Shown: positions 23,740 to 37,200 of the stretch, piece by piece
Layout: every line of letters begins with the position of its first letter
Position numbering within the stretch: position 1 is the stretch's first letter
Assembly (NCBI GenBank): GCA_025084515.1
Contig: JAJAGP010000951.1
Coordinates: 124,001-188,000, forward strand
From: Ancistrus triradiatus
Taxonomy: Eukaryota > Chordata > Actinopteri > Siluriformes > Loricariidae
DNA length: 64,000 nucleotides
Direction of reading: 5' to 3'
Made by a program: the position numbers and the translations under genes
Notes under the pieces: model-generated
The model's database searches: none
Seen by the model: only the letters and a program-made list of their open reading frames with translations
Told to the model about the DNA's origin: nothing

Positions 23740-24130
23740 ACATTTTGCTGTTCATTTAGAGATAAATAATATAAAAAGGGAAAGATGCGTAAATGAAAAG
23801 AAAGGTACGAAAAAGAATGTATAACAAAAGGAAAAGAGACAAAAACAGAGACCTGCAAGAATGTACAGTAAACAAAAAAATCCAAGATAATTAATAAATG
23901 AAGTGCTCTAACAAAAGAGCTGGATAAATTAAGATCATAAAATAAGTAAAAAGAAAAAGTAGTAAACATAAAAGGGAAAAAAGGAAGAGAAAGATAGTAG
24001 GAAAAGGAAAAGTATAATGGCAACCAAAAAACCATAAAAAATAAATAAAAAAAGCAAACATTTAAAAGGAAAGGTAAGGAAAAAGATAGCAGGAAAAGAG
24101 AATATAAAGAAAATACAAAAACAAATAAAT
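23740..24130 (+). repeat. purine-rich low-complexity tract
   Basis: About 390 bp almost free of pyrimidine runs on the plus strand, built from variants of GGAAAAGAGA and ATAAAAAG. This explains the spurious Phe/Leu-rich open frames on the minus strand. Confidence 0.75.
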
Positions 24131-24135
24131 ATCAT

Positions 24136-25863
24136 ACAATTATTTTTTATTTACTTTTAGTTCACATTTAAGTTGAAGTTATTTGACAAACAAAGGCAAA
24201 GATTGTGAATTATTGGAATTTTAAAATGTATCATTTATGGTTTACAATAAATAAACAAAAAAGAAATAGTAAATGATATATGTGATAACTTTGGATCATT
24301 TTGTTTTTTATTTGAGCAGAATTTGTTTGTTTGTTATGATTTAATGCAGGTCATTTTCAAGGGTTCATAAACCTTTTCCTGCAGCTCTAAATTGTAATTC
24401 TTATTTTGAGTCGCGGATGGATGCAGCAGCTTCAGTCAGGACAGAGAATGTGGGAATCACAGACTCACCTTCTTCCTCCATCCTTGGTAACAGCTGATCT
24501 TCTTCAGACCTATGCGGCGCCACCTACAGGTCCGTTTTCGTGTGGTCGTGGGATCAGAGGTCGGGTTCAGGCCGAGGTGAAAGCTGAGAGCATGAGGACA
24601 GAGGGAGATTTTGGGACGTGGGTTAGAGGGCTTCTGCTGGAGGCTGCAGCTCCTGGGCTGTGGGGCTTGTCTTCTCCGGCAGCCCTAAGCCAGCGGAAGT
24701 AAGAACAGGAGCCAAACCGCTGGGATGATCAGAGATAATTACCCCAAATTATGAACTGACCTCCATCCAGCTGTGCTGCTGCTGCTGCTGCTGCTGAAAG
24801 TGTGTAAACGAGCTTCCTCAGTGTCCTCCAGCTCATAAAGAAATGGAACTGCTAAAGCCACTAAGACATGTTTTATTAAAGCTCTGATTCTGTCATTTCA
24901 ATTATTTCAGCATTTTATTTGAAAAGCTGAAACACTATTACAAGTTTAAAAGCAGAACTAAATAAAAATAAAATGAAATTGAAAGAAATCTACAGCAATA
25001 CAGTTTTGTAAACAAAAAAAATACTCACTTATTACTTATCTAAAGTAACATAAAAAGTGACAAAGATCCAATAAAAATATAACAACAAAAACAATAATAA
25101 TAACAATAATTACAGTAAATAATAATAATACGAATAAATATAGTACAACTACTACTAATAATAAATATAATAATAAATATAATAATAACAATACATTTAA
25201 TTCAAATAATGAAAAGAATAAATATAATAATAGTAATAGTAATAATAATATTAAATGTTTTGCAGCACATTTTATTTACCCAATGATGCTTTACACAAAT
25301 AAACAAGGGATAAAGAGACACATTTTTATATTTAAACAGTACAAACTCATTATTTTTACATGATTTTGTTCTTCTTCTTCTTCTTCTTCTTCTTCTAAAA
25401 TATGATTATTATCAAAAATATATATTTTTAATGTGATTTAAAGTGATCGCTACAGTGCAAAATAATCACAGACCTTGTCCCTGCACCTCATAGCTCATTT
25501 CAGTTCCTCTTCTAAAGAAAAGCCTTTTTTAAAGCAGCAGAAACACACTTTAAAGTGTGTTTCTTTGTAAGACTGAAAGATTTTGTGTGTATTTTATAAG
25601 AATAAATAAAGAAGAATGATGAATAAAGTTAGCTCAGGTCAGGGACTCGATTTCAGCGTGAGCTCTTTCAGTCAGTAAGACCCTGGCTGGAGTTTTTATT
25701 TATTTGCTGTGTGGAAGCTGATAAAATAAAAGCAGAGAGGACGTTTAAAGTCGTACCCTGCGTATGGCCGGGTCGGAATGTGTTCTGCTCAGGTTTATTT
25801 TTCTTTCCGCAGCTTAAGCCTGATTATTATTTCTCTCTCCGCTGTGTTTCTGCAGTATAAAGC

Positions 25864-25897
<34 letters not shown>

Positions 25898-26560
25898 CAA
25901 AGGCATGAATTCCAATTAGTTCCAATTAAGCACGCTCCCTGTGCTCGGTCAGCTCGTGCTGACGTTGGCCGTGGCGTCTCCTGACGCTCTGCTTTGCTTT
26001 GTGGAGTTTAATAAAGTGCTGAAGTCCTCACAAGTGCATTTCCCATTTTCTGCTTCAGTGAACCGGCGGCCTGCAATAATCCAAACACCATCAGTTAGTC
26101 CGGCCACAGCCGTTCATCATTTATTTTGTTCCCTCTCTCCGTCCTCTGAAACTCCACCGAGGAAATTTACACACCGCCGCCGCTTCACGCCTTCAGACCT
26201 TCCACTTATTTACTCGGCTTTATTTACAGAATCAGCTCTGTGGAATCTGGCTCTAACAGGACAGAGTGCGGTTCTCTCTCTCCTTCTGTCTCACTGCATA
26301 GACATACTACATAACCGAAAGTGTTAGGGCGCCCTGTCTAATGACTGCTCTCTAGTATCTCACACTCTCGCTGCAACATGAAGCGAATGATATTACATAA
26401 AGTAATGTTTTGATCTTGGTCACAGTCTGTTCTCATAGTAGACATGTTGGATATGGAGAAATGTTCAGTAGTAAAGACCTGATGCAGTCACAATACACAG
26501 TGCAGCGCCCCCTGCTGCGTACAGAGCTGCCTAATCACAGACCCATCATCCTACTAAGCC
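24136..26560. other. non-coding with simple repeats
   Basis: No gene recognised. Contains (GCT)n at 24775-24796, AAT/ATA-rich DNA at 25085-25255, (CTT)n at 25371-25396 and (CA)n at 25866-25894, and CTCF-like motifs at 24513-24533 and 26501-26520. Confidence 0.55.
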
Positions 26561-26720
26561 CTGCACATTGTGGAAAGTGTGCACAGCGAGCATGTGAGTG
26601 TCAGACCTGGAGCTCAGAGCAATGGAGGACAGTTAGGTCCATGGCACCATTTACCTGGGGAAGTGATGACACCAAGATGCACTGTGGGAAAAAGATGAGC
26701 CCGGGTCAAAGTCTTTAAGT
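26560..26720 (+). mobile_element. decayed Tc1-like transposase fragment
   Basis: GAGCAATGGAGGACAGTTAG through CACTGTGGGAAAAAGATGAG follows the order of a Tc1-like transposase (EQW..., then a CTMGRR-like part). Short and diverged, so only moderately sure. Confidence 0.45.
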
Positions 26721-26742
26721 GACACAAGTGAATTTGCTTTAA

Positions 26743-26861
26743 TAATAGTAATAATAATAACAACAGCAATGATAATAATAATAATAATAATAATAATAGT
26801 AACAACAAAAATTAATATAATAATAATAAAAACAACAATAATAATTAAAATCTAATTTTAA

Positions 26862-26896
<35 letters not shown>

Positions 26897-26908
26897 TAAC
26901 AAAAATCA

Positions 26909-26939
<31 letters not shown>

Positions 26940-27144
26940 GTTATTATTATAAAGTCAACAGCAATCATAATTTTAATAATAATATTAATAATAATAATAA
27001 TAACAATAACAGAAATCATTTTATTATTATTATTATTATTATTATTGTTATTATTATAAAGTCAACAGCAACAACAACAATAATTAAAATCATAATTTTA
27101 ATAATAATATTAATAATAATAATAATAACAATAACAGAAATAAT

Positions 27145-27185
<41 letters not shown>

Positions 27186-27275
27186 CATAAAGTCAACAGC
27201 AACAACAACAATAATTAAAATCATAATTTTAATAATAATATTAATAATAATAATAATAACAATAACAGAAATAAT

Positions 27276-27313
<38 letters not shown>

Positions 27314-27480
27314 CATAAAGTCTACAGCAACAACAACAATAATTTAAATCATAATTTTAATAATAATAATAATAATAATAATAACAGAAATAATTTTGTT
27401 ATTGTTATTCTTCTTCCTCTTATTATTATTATTATTGTTATTACTGTTATTATGAATAATAATAATAACAAAAATAACAT
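26743..27480. repeat. AAT/ATT array with ~120-130 bp higher-order units
   Basis: Five successive units, starting near 26849, 26967, 27088, 27221 and 27350. Each has (AAT)n, then ACAATAACA, then (TTA)n, and most then have AAAGTCAACAGCAACAAC. The AAT and TTA arms within each unit are self-complementary and could fold as hairpins. Confidence 0.85.
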
Positions 27481-27666
27481 TCTACTTATTATTATTATTT
27501 TCATGACAGCTGCAATGATGATGAAGATGATGAAGATGATCTTCTTTCTCTATACTCACTGATCTTGAACCTTTTGGGATTAGAGGTTAAAGTTGGGGCT
27601 CTGTCAGCTTCAAAATCCATTATGTGCTAAGATGAGGTGGCATTATATCTGAAATAGAGTCTCTCT

Positions 27667-27692
27667 CACACAGACACACACAGACACACACA

Positions 27693-27741
<49 letters not shown>
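27667..27741 (+). repeat. (CA)n microsatellite with CAGA variants
   Basis: About 75 bp; the first part has period-10 ACAGACACAC variation, the rest pure CA. Confidence 0.95.
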
Positions 27742-27743
<2 letters not shown>

Positions 27744-30700
27744 GGATGTAATCTGATCGGAGCTGAACCTGCTGGGTGTGAGCAGTGGCTTTACTTTTGG
27801 CCTTTCTGCTTTAATTTCAGCAGCTGAAATAAACGTTTTTTGTTTTTATTGCTTTTAATGTCAAAAATAAATAATAAATAATAAAAGTTACCCTTTAGAT
27901 GGTGGGTTATGAAGCACAATCAAACCGATATGAGCTGATCATTCTTTATTACACGCTGTATGAACACACTGTACCCAAAAACACACAGTAACACAAGAAA
28001 CATTAAAAAACAAGATTATCTTTAACAAAAAAGGGTACAACAGAGACAATCATCCCCCCTGAGCTGAAACAGTGCCCCCTACCCAGCTCTACACCTGCTC
28101 CCAAAACACCACCCCAAACACCAGCGGCAGCTCTTTGAGTTACGAAGCCACGTCACTCAGAATGACGTCGTTTGATTCCAGCATCGTCTGGAAAGAAGAC
28201 GTGACTCGCTTTTATTTAAACACTCACCTCGTTCAGAAAACCAGGCAGAACCTGGTCTGGTGGTTTCAGAACAAAATCATGTGGAATTTATTCAATTTGT
28301 TTACATAAATCCCGAACCACTGAGGCCGAGCCGTTAGTCCAAACAAAGAAATCTGATTTGGTAAAAAATAAAAACGCTGAAGCAGATCAGACGGAATTCA
28401 GACGCCACATGCTCGGGTTATAATCGCTTTTTAAATGGGATGTTTGTGAATCGACCCCAAGTCTCTGATTTACTAAAATCCTAAATAAACCTGATAACTA
28501 GCAGATGGTGCGAGCCGTTAGCGGGCATCAGGCGAGTGATTTACTGCTCACGCAAAAAAACCAAACGGGGGAGGATCTTCAGAGCCAGGGATTCAGCAGG
28601 AGGTACGAGAGACTCTGATAGACTCTGATTGGGTCACGGGGCTCCAGTGCCCATCCCCAGGGAACAGCATGTCCTGGACATGGGTAGGAGGTGCTGTTGT
28701 AGCACTGGGGAATGATCCCCTGAACAGAGTCCTCTCCCTCAGACACAGCAAAGCAGGACTGCTTTGATCTGATGCCCGTGAAGGCATCACCCTAGAAGGC
28801 ATCGCCAGCACTCGAACCGGGTGCTTAGGGAAGTGGGCACAAATTAAATTACAATGATAAGAATGTATTTAAAGCATAAAAATACAATCAGTCAATAATA
28901 AAACATGTCATTTAATTCATTGATAACAGATATAAAAATAAAGAATATATAAATTAAAACCAAAAATTTAATCAATCAATCAATAAAATGTTTAATTAAT
29001 TTATAATAGATAAAAAAACAAAACAAAAATACAATCCCATGAGTAACACAAAAAGAACAAATAAACACATTAAAAGGGTTTTACTTAGTGTTTATTTGTT
29101 ATTTTTTTATTATTTAAATGATTTTTAATTCATTTAAATTTTACATAGTTACTTAAAGTTTAGCTAAGAAAAACACTGAAGAAAAAGCTGAATAAATGAA
29201 TTTATTTAATTAAATTATATTTATTTACTTATTTATTTACATATTTATTTTGTGGAATAGTTTTTCATGTATGACATCTTTGGAATGCAAAAAGTTCTGA
29301 AAATCAACGCGCTCATCTTTGTAACTATTACACTATAATAACTATAGTAGTTATTACTGAAACTTTTAAAATAATCACTTTTCAAACGAAGGTACTTGTT
29401 ATTTTCCAAAGAAGCAAAAGCAATTAGCAGCTCTTGCTCAGGTCGGGTAGTGATGAGAGTTTGGATGAAGATGCGACATTCCCTGATGAAAAGCTGATAA
29501 ACGCTTCGTGTTTAATGACGGAGGTTTTAATTAGAGCACTTTCGTTCAGTGATTATTGAGGAAAGCGCGGGTCAGGTGAATCATTAACCTTCAGCCAATG
29601 AATAAACATCAGGCACATTAGCCTTTAGCCTGAGGAACACGGCAAGCTTCCTGTTTCTGAAAGAACGGCAATGTTCCGACAGGCATTAATCGTTCCAAAG
29701 AAATGATTCTGATAACGGACCTTAACATTCAGGTGGACCCTGATTAATGTGGAAAACGGAAGCCAGAAAGTTTGTGGAGTTAAAGATGGAAGAACCAAAG
29801 CTCAAAGACGCTTCTACAAGAAGGTACAAACCATCAAACCCAGTCCAAAGATGTGGATGAAATGTGTCCTAGATCTCCATGAAACAATTTTGGAACCAGG
29901 ATACAAGTAGAAACCCAAAATCCAATGGTACACAATGAATTTAAGAGACTTGAGGTTGATTATTTTGTGGCATCTGGCCACAAGGTCACCAGATGTCAGC
30001 CCCATCCTTAACTTTTGGGATTATTTGGAACTTTAAGACATAAGATGGAGAGGTAGATTTCATTAAATGTGACCGAATTCCTCAAACAACCAGTCTAATG
30101 AACCCAACAAGAGAACTGTGAGATGTTGAGATGTTTGGACTTTACAGTCGATTTTGTTAAAGATGCTAGAACCAAATCGCAAGACATTTCTACCATTCAT
30201 TGGTACATACCATCATAATATCCAAACATTATGCAGAAGCATAATGTGTGTTGAACAAATCTTGAACCGATTTGACTTTAGGAGGAATGGAACCAAATCT
30301 AGATGGTACTAGTTTCACCAGACGGCACCTCCATCGAAAACGTATGGGATTAAATATAAAGAAGAGTGAGATAACAGTACGGTTTGACCTAACAGTAGAT
30401 GATAGAGATGGTAAAACCAAACAGATATGTGAATGAATTTCTTCTAGATGTTCCCAGAGCCATTCTTGGAGACCACATCCAAGCAGAAACCGCAAACCCT
30501 ATCAGTCCAGGATGATTGATGGAGGCATGGGAACTGGATCAACAAGAATGATGATGGACATCGCCTTCTCTGGAAATTTATTTTGGAAAAGCAGCCGCCT
30601 CAAGTCATAAAAAAGAAGGCTTCAATATTTAGACCTTGCAGCAGACATGGTAGACCAAAAGAAAACAATAACAAACAATCAAACATTTGGATAAAATCAT

Positions 30701-31600
30701 CTAGATATCTGGAGAAAATGAATTGAAGATCACATCCAGTACAAATCTAAAACACCAAGGTTCCACCAACGTAGCGAGTGTAGGATGGGACCATGAGACT
30801 TTTTCCATGAGGATGATCTACCATTTAATTCAGAATTCAACCCTAATGAGAAGCCCGAACATCCAAACTTATAACCCGAGTTAAATAACACAATAGTAAC
30901 ACGAGTTAAACCCGGCTGTTAATGCGCCGTGACGTCCTGATACGGGGCGTTTTTAATGAGAATAAAGCGAAGCACTTTGCCTCGTTTAGCAATCTATACT
31001 GCTCATTAACTCAGTCAGATCCTACACCATGCCGCTTGGAGCCGAAACCAATAAACTCCTCATTAGCCCGAGCGCAGAGCTTCCTCTTGTGCTTTATGAT
31101 TGGTTTCTAATGACAGTGATTAGTCTCTTTTGTAAATAGAGCACCGGGAGCGACGTGCTGCTTATCTTCAACATATGGGAGTCACTTCATGTACGAGATG
31201 GAACAGGAATGGAAAGAACGATGATTAGCGAGTGACTGTTCTGGGTTATTTATCATTGAACAGTGAGAAGGTCTTACATTTCTGAGAACGTGAAACCTTA
31301 GAATGAGATGTACAACGCAAACAATCCTAGCAATTACAGGTTAAGGACCTCACTCAAAGAACCAATGGTGGCGAGTTGGCTCTGGTCCAAAACGCTATCC
31401 ACTTTTGGGGATCCGCTTTTGCGTTTTTAAGAATAACAGAGCGAGAGAAATGTTGAAAAAGCATGGTTTATATGGTTCGGTCATCCTTTTGCTTTGGTTT
31501 TTTTTTACAAACACACTCTCTCTGTTCTCATCTGATGGCTTTGCTGACTGCAGGTGTATCCCCAAAATTAGTCCTATAGAGGGTGCCTGTCCTCCCTGCC
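27742..31600. other. non-coding, no gene recognised
   Basis: Includes AT-rich DNA (28850-29270). Around 29760-30760 several loosely similar phrases recur (ATGGATGAA, AGAACCAAA, CCAAAC), perhaps an old repeat, but no family could be named. A weak reverse SINE piece lies near 31335-31395. No exon seen. Confidence 0.45.
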
Positions 31601-31634
31601 CTGCTCCCTTTTTTTTTTTTCAGTTTACCACCTA

Positions 31635-32250
31635 GAGGTCATTTAGAGTGACTTCTTTTTTAAGAAACCCAAGAAGACAGAACTGTGCAGCACCAACACA
31701 ACCTTAAATCAACTTCTAAGATTTCTTAAGAAAAAACTTCTGAACTTTCTTAAGACAAACGCAGAGAAGATCATAAGAATGTTCTTTAAAAGCAGTTCTC
31801 AAAATGTTAAGAAAATCTTTGTTGTTTTCTTACGTAGACTACGTTACATTTTAGAGCTTACGATACACGGAGCAAGACATTTGAATTTGTACTTATCATT
31901 ATTTCCGGTATTTAGTTTAATCCAATCAAAGGAAAAACGTCAAACCAAGCTTTCAAAATATTTAGCAAACAAGAAATAGAGGTAGTGATGTTTTTCATTT
32001 CGATGCTTACCATCAACTCCTACAGCCTAAGACGAGCGTAAGGTTAAGAAAACATTTAAGAACATAATGCTTTCAAGAATACCTTTCGAAAGCATCTTGT
32101 TCCTAAGAAAAAAATTCTTAAGAAGTTATACAATATATTCTTCATACGTAACATGACTCTTAGGAGTGAAGTTAAGAAAACCACATAGTAGAACACTGAA
32201 GAAGATTTTCTTTCTTAAGGCACTTTCGTGAATCCGGTCCCTGGAGTTTA
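31635..32250. mobile_element. probable MITE rich in TTCTTAAGAA
   Basis: Starts near GAGTGACTTCTTTTTTAAG and ends CACTTTCGTGAATCCGGTCCCTGG, which resembles the end of fish hAT- or Harbinger-type MITEs. Inside are many CTTAAG palindromes (31728, 31757, 32110, 32215). No protein frame. Confidence 0.5.
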
Positions 32251-34470
32251 CCTCTGATATCAGCCATAAACGAGATGTAAAATAACACTCTCTGCATGTT
32301 CGGGGAGGGAGCATCAGGGTGGTGATGGATCAGTCGGACCGTGACGATGTGACGTCAGGATGGAGAAGGTCAGTGTCGCCAGTGTTGGATGCAGATGGAG
32401 CGAGTATCGACCCGGAGAGACAGGTGTCGATACTCCCGAGGAACGAGGAGGGCATCCGAAATGTTAAATGCTTCACAACAGAGTGTCTGTCACACCCAAT
32501 CAGTCTCAGGGTCAGATCGGACCAAACGTATGAACTTGTACGAGACGCTGCTCTATTTTCACGAGTTTTCCTGGTCAGAGTCATGGGTTCTGGTGGCTGT
32601 CCTGAAACTTCAGGCTGGAATTTATTCAAATTGGATTCCACAGACCTGATAGGAGCTCGGTTATATCTGATTCAGATTCAGATCAGATCCAACCCCAGTT
32701 TCAGAAAGCCAAGGTCAGTGTGGAAAAGCTGTGGAATAAAACAAGCCCCAGTGAACGCAAAGATCAAACCGGTTTGGATGGACACTTTGTTGATTTTCTT
32801 AATGAAAACAAGTCCCACCGCCTCTACCACACGATCTTGCTCTTTTAAAGAGCTACCGGCTGTTCTGTGCCTGGTGAACACTGGGCAAAGTGGTGGCAGG
32901 ACCATGGAATGATCCCCAACAGGCCCCCAGTCATGCCTGCATGTGATGATGAAGTCTAAGCTGGGCATTGAAGCGACAGACTCAGGTGGGAGATGTGGGC
33001 AAATCAACGGAAATCACCAAATCACAACAAATCACCTAACCATCACCTAACCATCCAACTCCGTCTGGACTGGGCCACATCCCTTAATATCTTTCTGGGG
33101 CATTGGCTTGGGACCGCTCTCGTGAGGGCAAGGAACTGACTGAGGTTGGCTGGAGAAGGTGTGCCAGCCCTCCGTGGTTTGTAGGGCGATCTCCCAAATC
33201 TGGAGGACAACCCTAACTGAGACAGGCTCTGCAGGTCCACACGTGGCAGCGGGTTTAGGATCCAGGGTCAGAAACAAGTGGCTGGGGAAAGCACTGGAGG
33301 CAAAAGCATTTTATTGGGGGGTCCCAGAAAGGAGCTGCGAGAGAAAACGATGGGAAAAGAAACAACAGGCTCAGCTCCAAACTGGTGTCTGCCAACAATC
33401 AGGAACTAAAAATGGTGTCTAACAGTGAGATGCCTAAAATGGCGCCAAACAGACTCAGACCGGAACAGTCCTCTCAAATAACTCAATCGTTATATTTTCT
33501 TTTCATTTTTAGAGATAAAACTTGAAAAAATGTGTTCCTTTTCTTCAGAATTTACTTTACCGAGTTCTTTTTGGCTGTGGCTTTGAGCATCTCTCCCAGT
33601 TTATCTTCATAACTTTCTCTGTTTTCTCTTTCCTGTTTCTAGATTCTCTCTGCTTTACCAATCCATACCAATCAAGCCAGCTTGCACAATAGCCCTCTGC
33701 TGCCCTCTCTGGTAAGACGTGGGAGTGCGGTGCTGGCTTAGGTCTCTACAATAGAACAAGCCACCATTTTGCACTTTGAGTCTTGTCCTGTCAATATAAC
33801 TGACACTCTTGCACTCACATCCTCCTCTGTTTCCTCTCTTCATGTCCCTCAGTGGAGCCATTAGAGTCGATTTTGATTCTGTTTCGGATCTGTGGATTTT
33901 TGGATTTTTGGCTGGGAGACTTTAAAGGTTATGGAATAAAAATAAAAAAAAACGACATTTTTTATGCCTTTTTTTTTACCCCCGAGCTGTATGACAGCTC
34001 AATCGATTAAGGTCTGAACCATCACGCTAAACACGAGTGGATTGGAACAGAGACGGTGCAGGGGTTGTAACATAAATTTATTTATACAATTTAATTTATT
34101 AAGGTGACAGAATGTCTGCAGAAGCCGGTGGATAAACCATCTGATAAGAGAGGCAGAAATAAATATAATAAAATAATAATAATAAAGACTGAGATAAAGC
34201 ACTGCAGAGCAAATTATTATTATTATTACATTGTAGATTGGTACTGTGGGTATGTATGTGTGTGTGTGTGTGTTTTTTTGTGTGTGTGAGAGAGAGAGAG
34301 GGAGAGACAGAGAGACAGAGAGATTTATGACTTGCCCATGACTCAGGAGCTGTAATTTACCCTGCCTGCGGCGAGTCGGTGCACCAGATGCTGTCAGCTT
34401 CTTAATTATTGTTCTTTAGGAACTGCAGGAGGAAGCAAGGGCAATCCATCAGGAGAGAGGTAAAGATTCA
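32251..34470. other. non-coding, no gene recognised
   Basis: GC-richer around 32290-33470 with several frames of 60-197 codons on both strands. None shows a known domain, and frames overlap in all directions, as expected of chance. A GT/GA simple repeat lies at 34256-34322. Confidence 0.4.
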
Positions 34471-34479
34471 CCCCACCGG

Positions 34480-37200
34480 ATCATCACTGTTACCCCAAGT
34501 ATCACCACTGTTACCCATTCTATCTCTGTCAGCACTGTTACATTGTTTATCACCACTGAACCACCAAATATTACTACTGTTACCCTGTCTATCTCTGTTT
34601 CACCACATTTACCCCATCTTACCACTGTATCACCACTGTTACCTCATCTATCACCACTGTTACCTCATCTATCACCACTGTTACCTCATCTATCACCCAC
34701 TTGTTACCTCCCCCTTGTCTATTCAGAACCCACTGTTACCACTCATCATCACCACTGTTACCAAAACCTCCATCTATCACCACATTTTACCACATCTTAC
34801 CATCTGTATCACCACTGTTACCCTCATCTATCACCACTGTTACCTCATCTATCACCACTGTTACCTCGTCTATCACCACTGTTACCTCAGTCTATCCCCA
34901 CTGTTACCACCTCATCTCTATCACCACCTTGTTTACCCGCTCATCTATCACCACTGTTAACCCCTTTACCTATCATACCCACTGTTACCCACTTCTCAAT
35001 CTATCACCACTGTTACATCGTCTATCCCCACTGTTACCTCGTCTATCACCACTGTTGTTTCCTCGTCTATCACCACTGTTTTTACCCCCATATATAACCA
35101 CTGTTACCTCGTCTATACACCACTGTTTACCTCATCTATCACCACTGGTCACCTCATCTATCACCACTGTTTATCTCATCTATCACACTGTTTTTCCCTC
35201 GTCTATCACAATGTTACCTCATCTATCACCACTGTTCCCTCAATCTTATTCACCACTGTTAACCCCATCCAACCACCCTCAATCTATCAACAACTTGTTT
35301 TCCCCTCATCTATCACACCACTGTTATCCACCATTGTCCTAGTATATCACCCACGTTACTGTCATCACCACTGTTCCCTCGTCTATCACCACTGTTACCT
35401 CCGTCCCTATCACCACTGTTCCTCACTATACCACATGTTACTTATCTATCACCACTGTTTACCTCATCTATCACCACTGTTACCTCGTCTATCACCACTG
35501 TTACCTCATCGTATCACCACTGTTCCCTTGTTTCTATCACCACTGTTACCTCATCTATCATCACTGTTATCTCATCTTCACCACTGTTCCCTCTTCTATC
35601 ACCACTTGTTACCTCATCTTATCACCACTGTTTCCCTCACTCTCTAACCACTCATACTCATCACCACGTTCTTATCCTCACTCATGAACTCCGTATATAA
35701 AACAAGTCACCTACTGTTACTATTTACCACCCCCTCTCACCTCAATCACACACCACTGTTATACCTCATCTAATCCACCAAACTGGTGACCCTCCATCTA
35801 ACTCATCAACTGTTTACCTCATATCACCCACCACTGTTTTACCCCGGGTGGAGGGAAAAAAGAGAGAGGCTGTGGCCAAACAGTGGTAAACGATATAGTT
35901 AAAAGCGGGGAGAGGGAGGGAAAGACCGGAGGATAAGGGTGTGAATGGTGGGGAAGCGGAGGTGAGGGGATCGAAAGAGGGGTGGGTAAAGAGTGCACGA
36001 GCAGGGGGAGGTTATTGCGTGAGGAACCCCACGAGAATGAAGACGAGAGGCGAACTGGAGGGAACAGAAGTAGAAAAAATGAGTATAGAGAGGGGGGAAT
36101 AGACGGGGTAAACAGCGGACAAACAGTGGGAGGGGAGGATAAAAGCGAGGGGGGAAGGTGGCACATAAAAGTGTAGCAGAGGTACTAGAGCAAAAAGGAT
36201 CATCCTTATCACCACTGTTACCTCATCTATCACCACTGTTACTCGATCCTATACACCACTGTTACCTCATTATCACCACTGTTTACCTCATCTAATCACA
36301 CTGTTACCCGTCTATCACCCTGTTACCTCATCGATCACCACTGTTCCCTCATCATTCCACCAGGTTCCCTCCATCTATCACCACTGTTACCTCCTCATCT
36401 ATCACCAACTGTTTATCTCAAGCTATCACCACGTGACCTCATCTATACCAATGTTACATCCATCTATCACCAAGTTACCTCATCTTATCACCACTGTTAT
36501 CTAGTCTATCACCATGTTACCCCTCAATCATCCACCAACCCTCATCTATCACCACTGTTCCCTCATCTATCACCACTGTTCCCTCATCTATCACCACTGT
36601 TAACCTCATTGGTCTATCACCACTGTTACCTCATCTATCACCACCTTGTTAAACTCATCTATCACCCTGTGTTACCTCATCTATCACCACTGTTTTACCT
36701 CCTCAATCTATCACCACTGTTCTAGTTCTATCACCCACTGTTCCCTCATCTATCACCACTGTTTACCTCATCTATCACCACTGTTCCCTCCATCTATCAC
36801 CACTGTTCACCTCATCTATCACCACTGTTCCCTCATCTATCACCCACTGTTTCCCTCATCTATCACCACTGTTACCTCCTCTATCACCACTGTTAACCCT
36901 CATATATCACCACTGTTACCCTCATCTAATCACCACTGTTCACCTCATCTATCACCACTGTTTTTTCCTCGTCTTATCAACACTGTTTTACCTCATCTAT
37001 CACCACTTTTCCCCTCATCATCCCCACTGTTACCTTGTCTATTCACCACTGTTACCTCATCTATACCACCAGTTTCTTCATCTATCACCAGTTTTCCCTC
37101 ATCTATCACCACTGTTATCTCGTCGTCTATCACCACTGTTACCTCATCTATCACCACTGTTTATCTCGTCTATCACACCCCACCTGTTCCCACGTCTATT
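34480..37200 (+). repeat. 21-bp minisatellite array (CTATCACCACTGTTACCTCAT)
   Basis: More than a hundred copies of a 21-bp unit, written here starting from TATCACCACTGTTACCTCAT. Because 21 is a multiple of three, long frames with 7-residue repeats (YHHCYLI, ITTVTSS, LSPLLPH) appear, but they break often and are not taken as protein. Copies differ mostly by one-base insertions and losses in short runs, which looks like unpolished long-read sequence. The block 35835-36205 departs from the pattern. A further three-unit island lies at 37826-37893. Confidence 0.95.

Noticed and set aside
23730..24135. Hydrophobic Phe/Leu-rich frames looking like membrane proteins
   Set aside because: They are the reverse reading of an A/G-rich low-complexity tract.
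26614..26808. Poly-Leu protein
   Set aside because: Reading of an AAT/ATT microsatellite.
32319..32912. 197-codon frame on the plus strand
   Set aside because: Overlaps frames on the other strand, no domain, no splice pattern, composition as in the neighbouring DNA.
34409..35342. Open frames of 183-213 codons with 7-residue repeats (YHHCYLI and others)
   Set aside because: They come from a 21-bp tandem unit, which keeps all three frames open; frames break at random indels, and there is no start context or domain.
34480..37200. CRISPR-like array
   Set aside because: Units are contiguous without unique spacers, and the genome is a fish.
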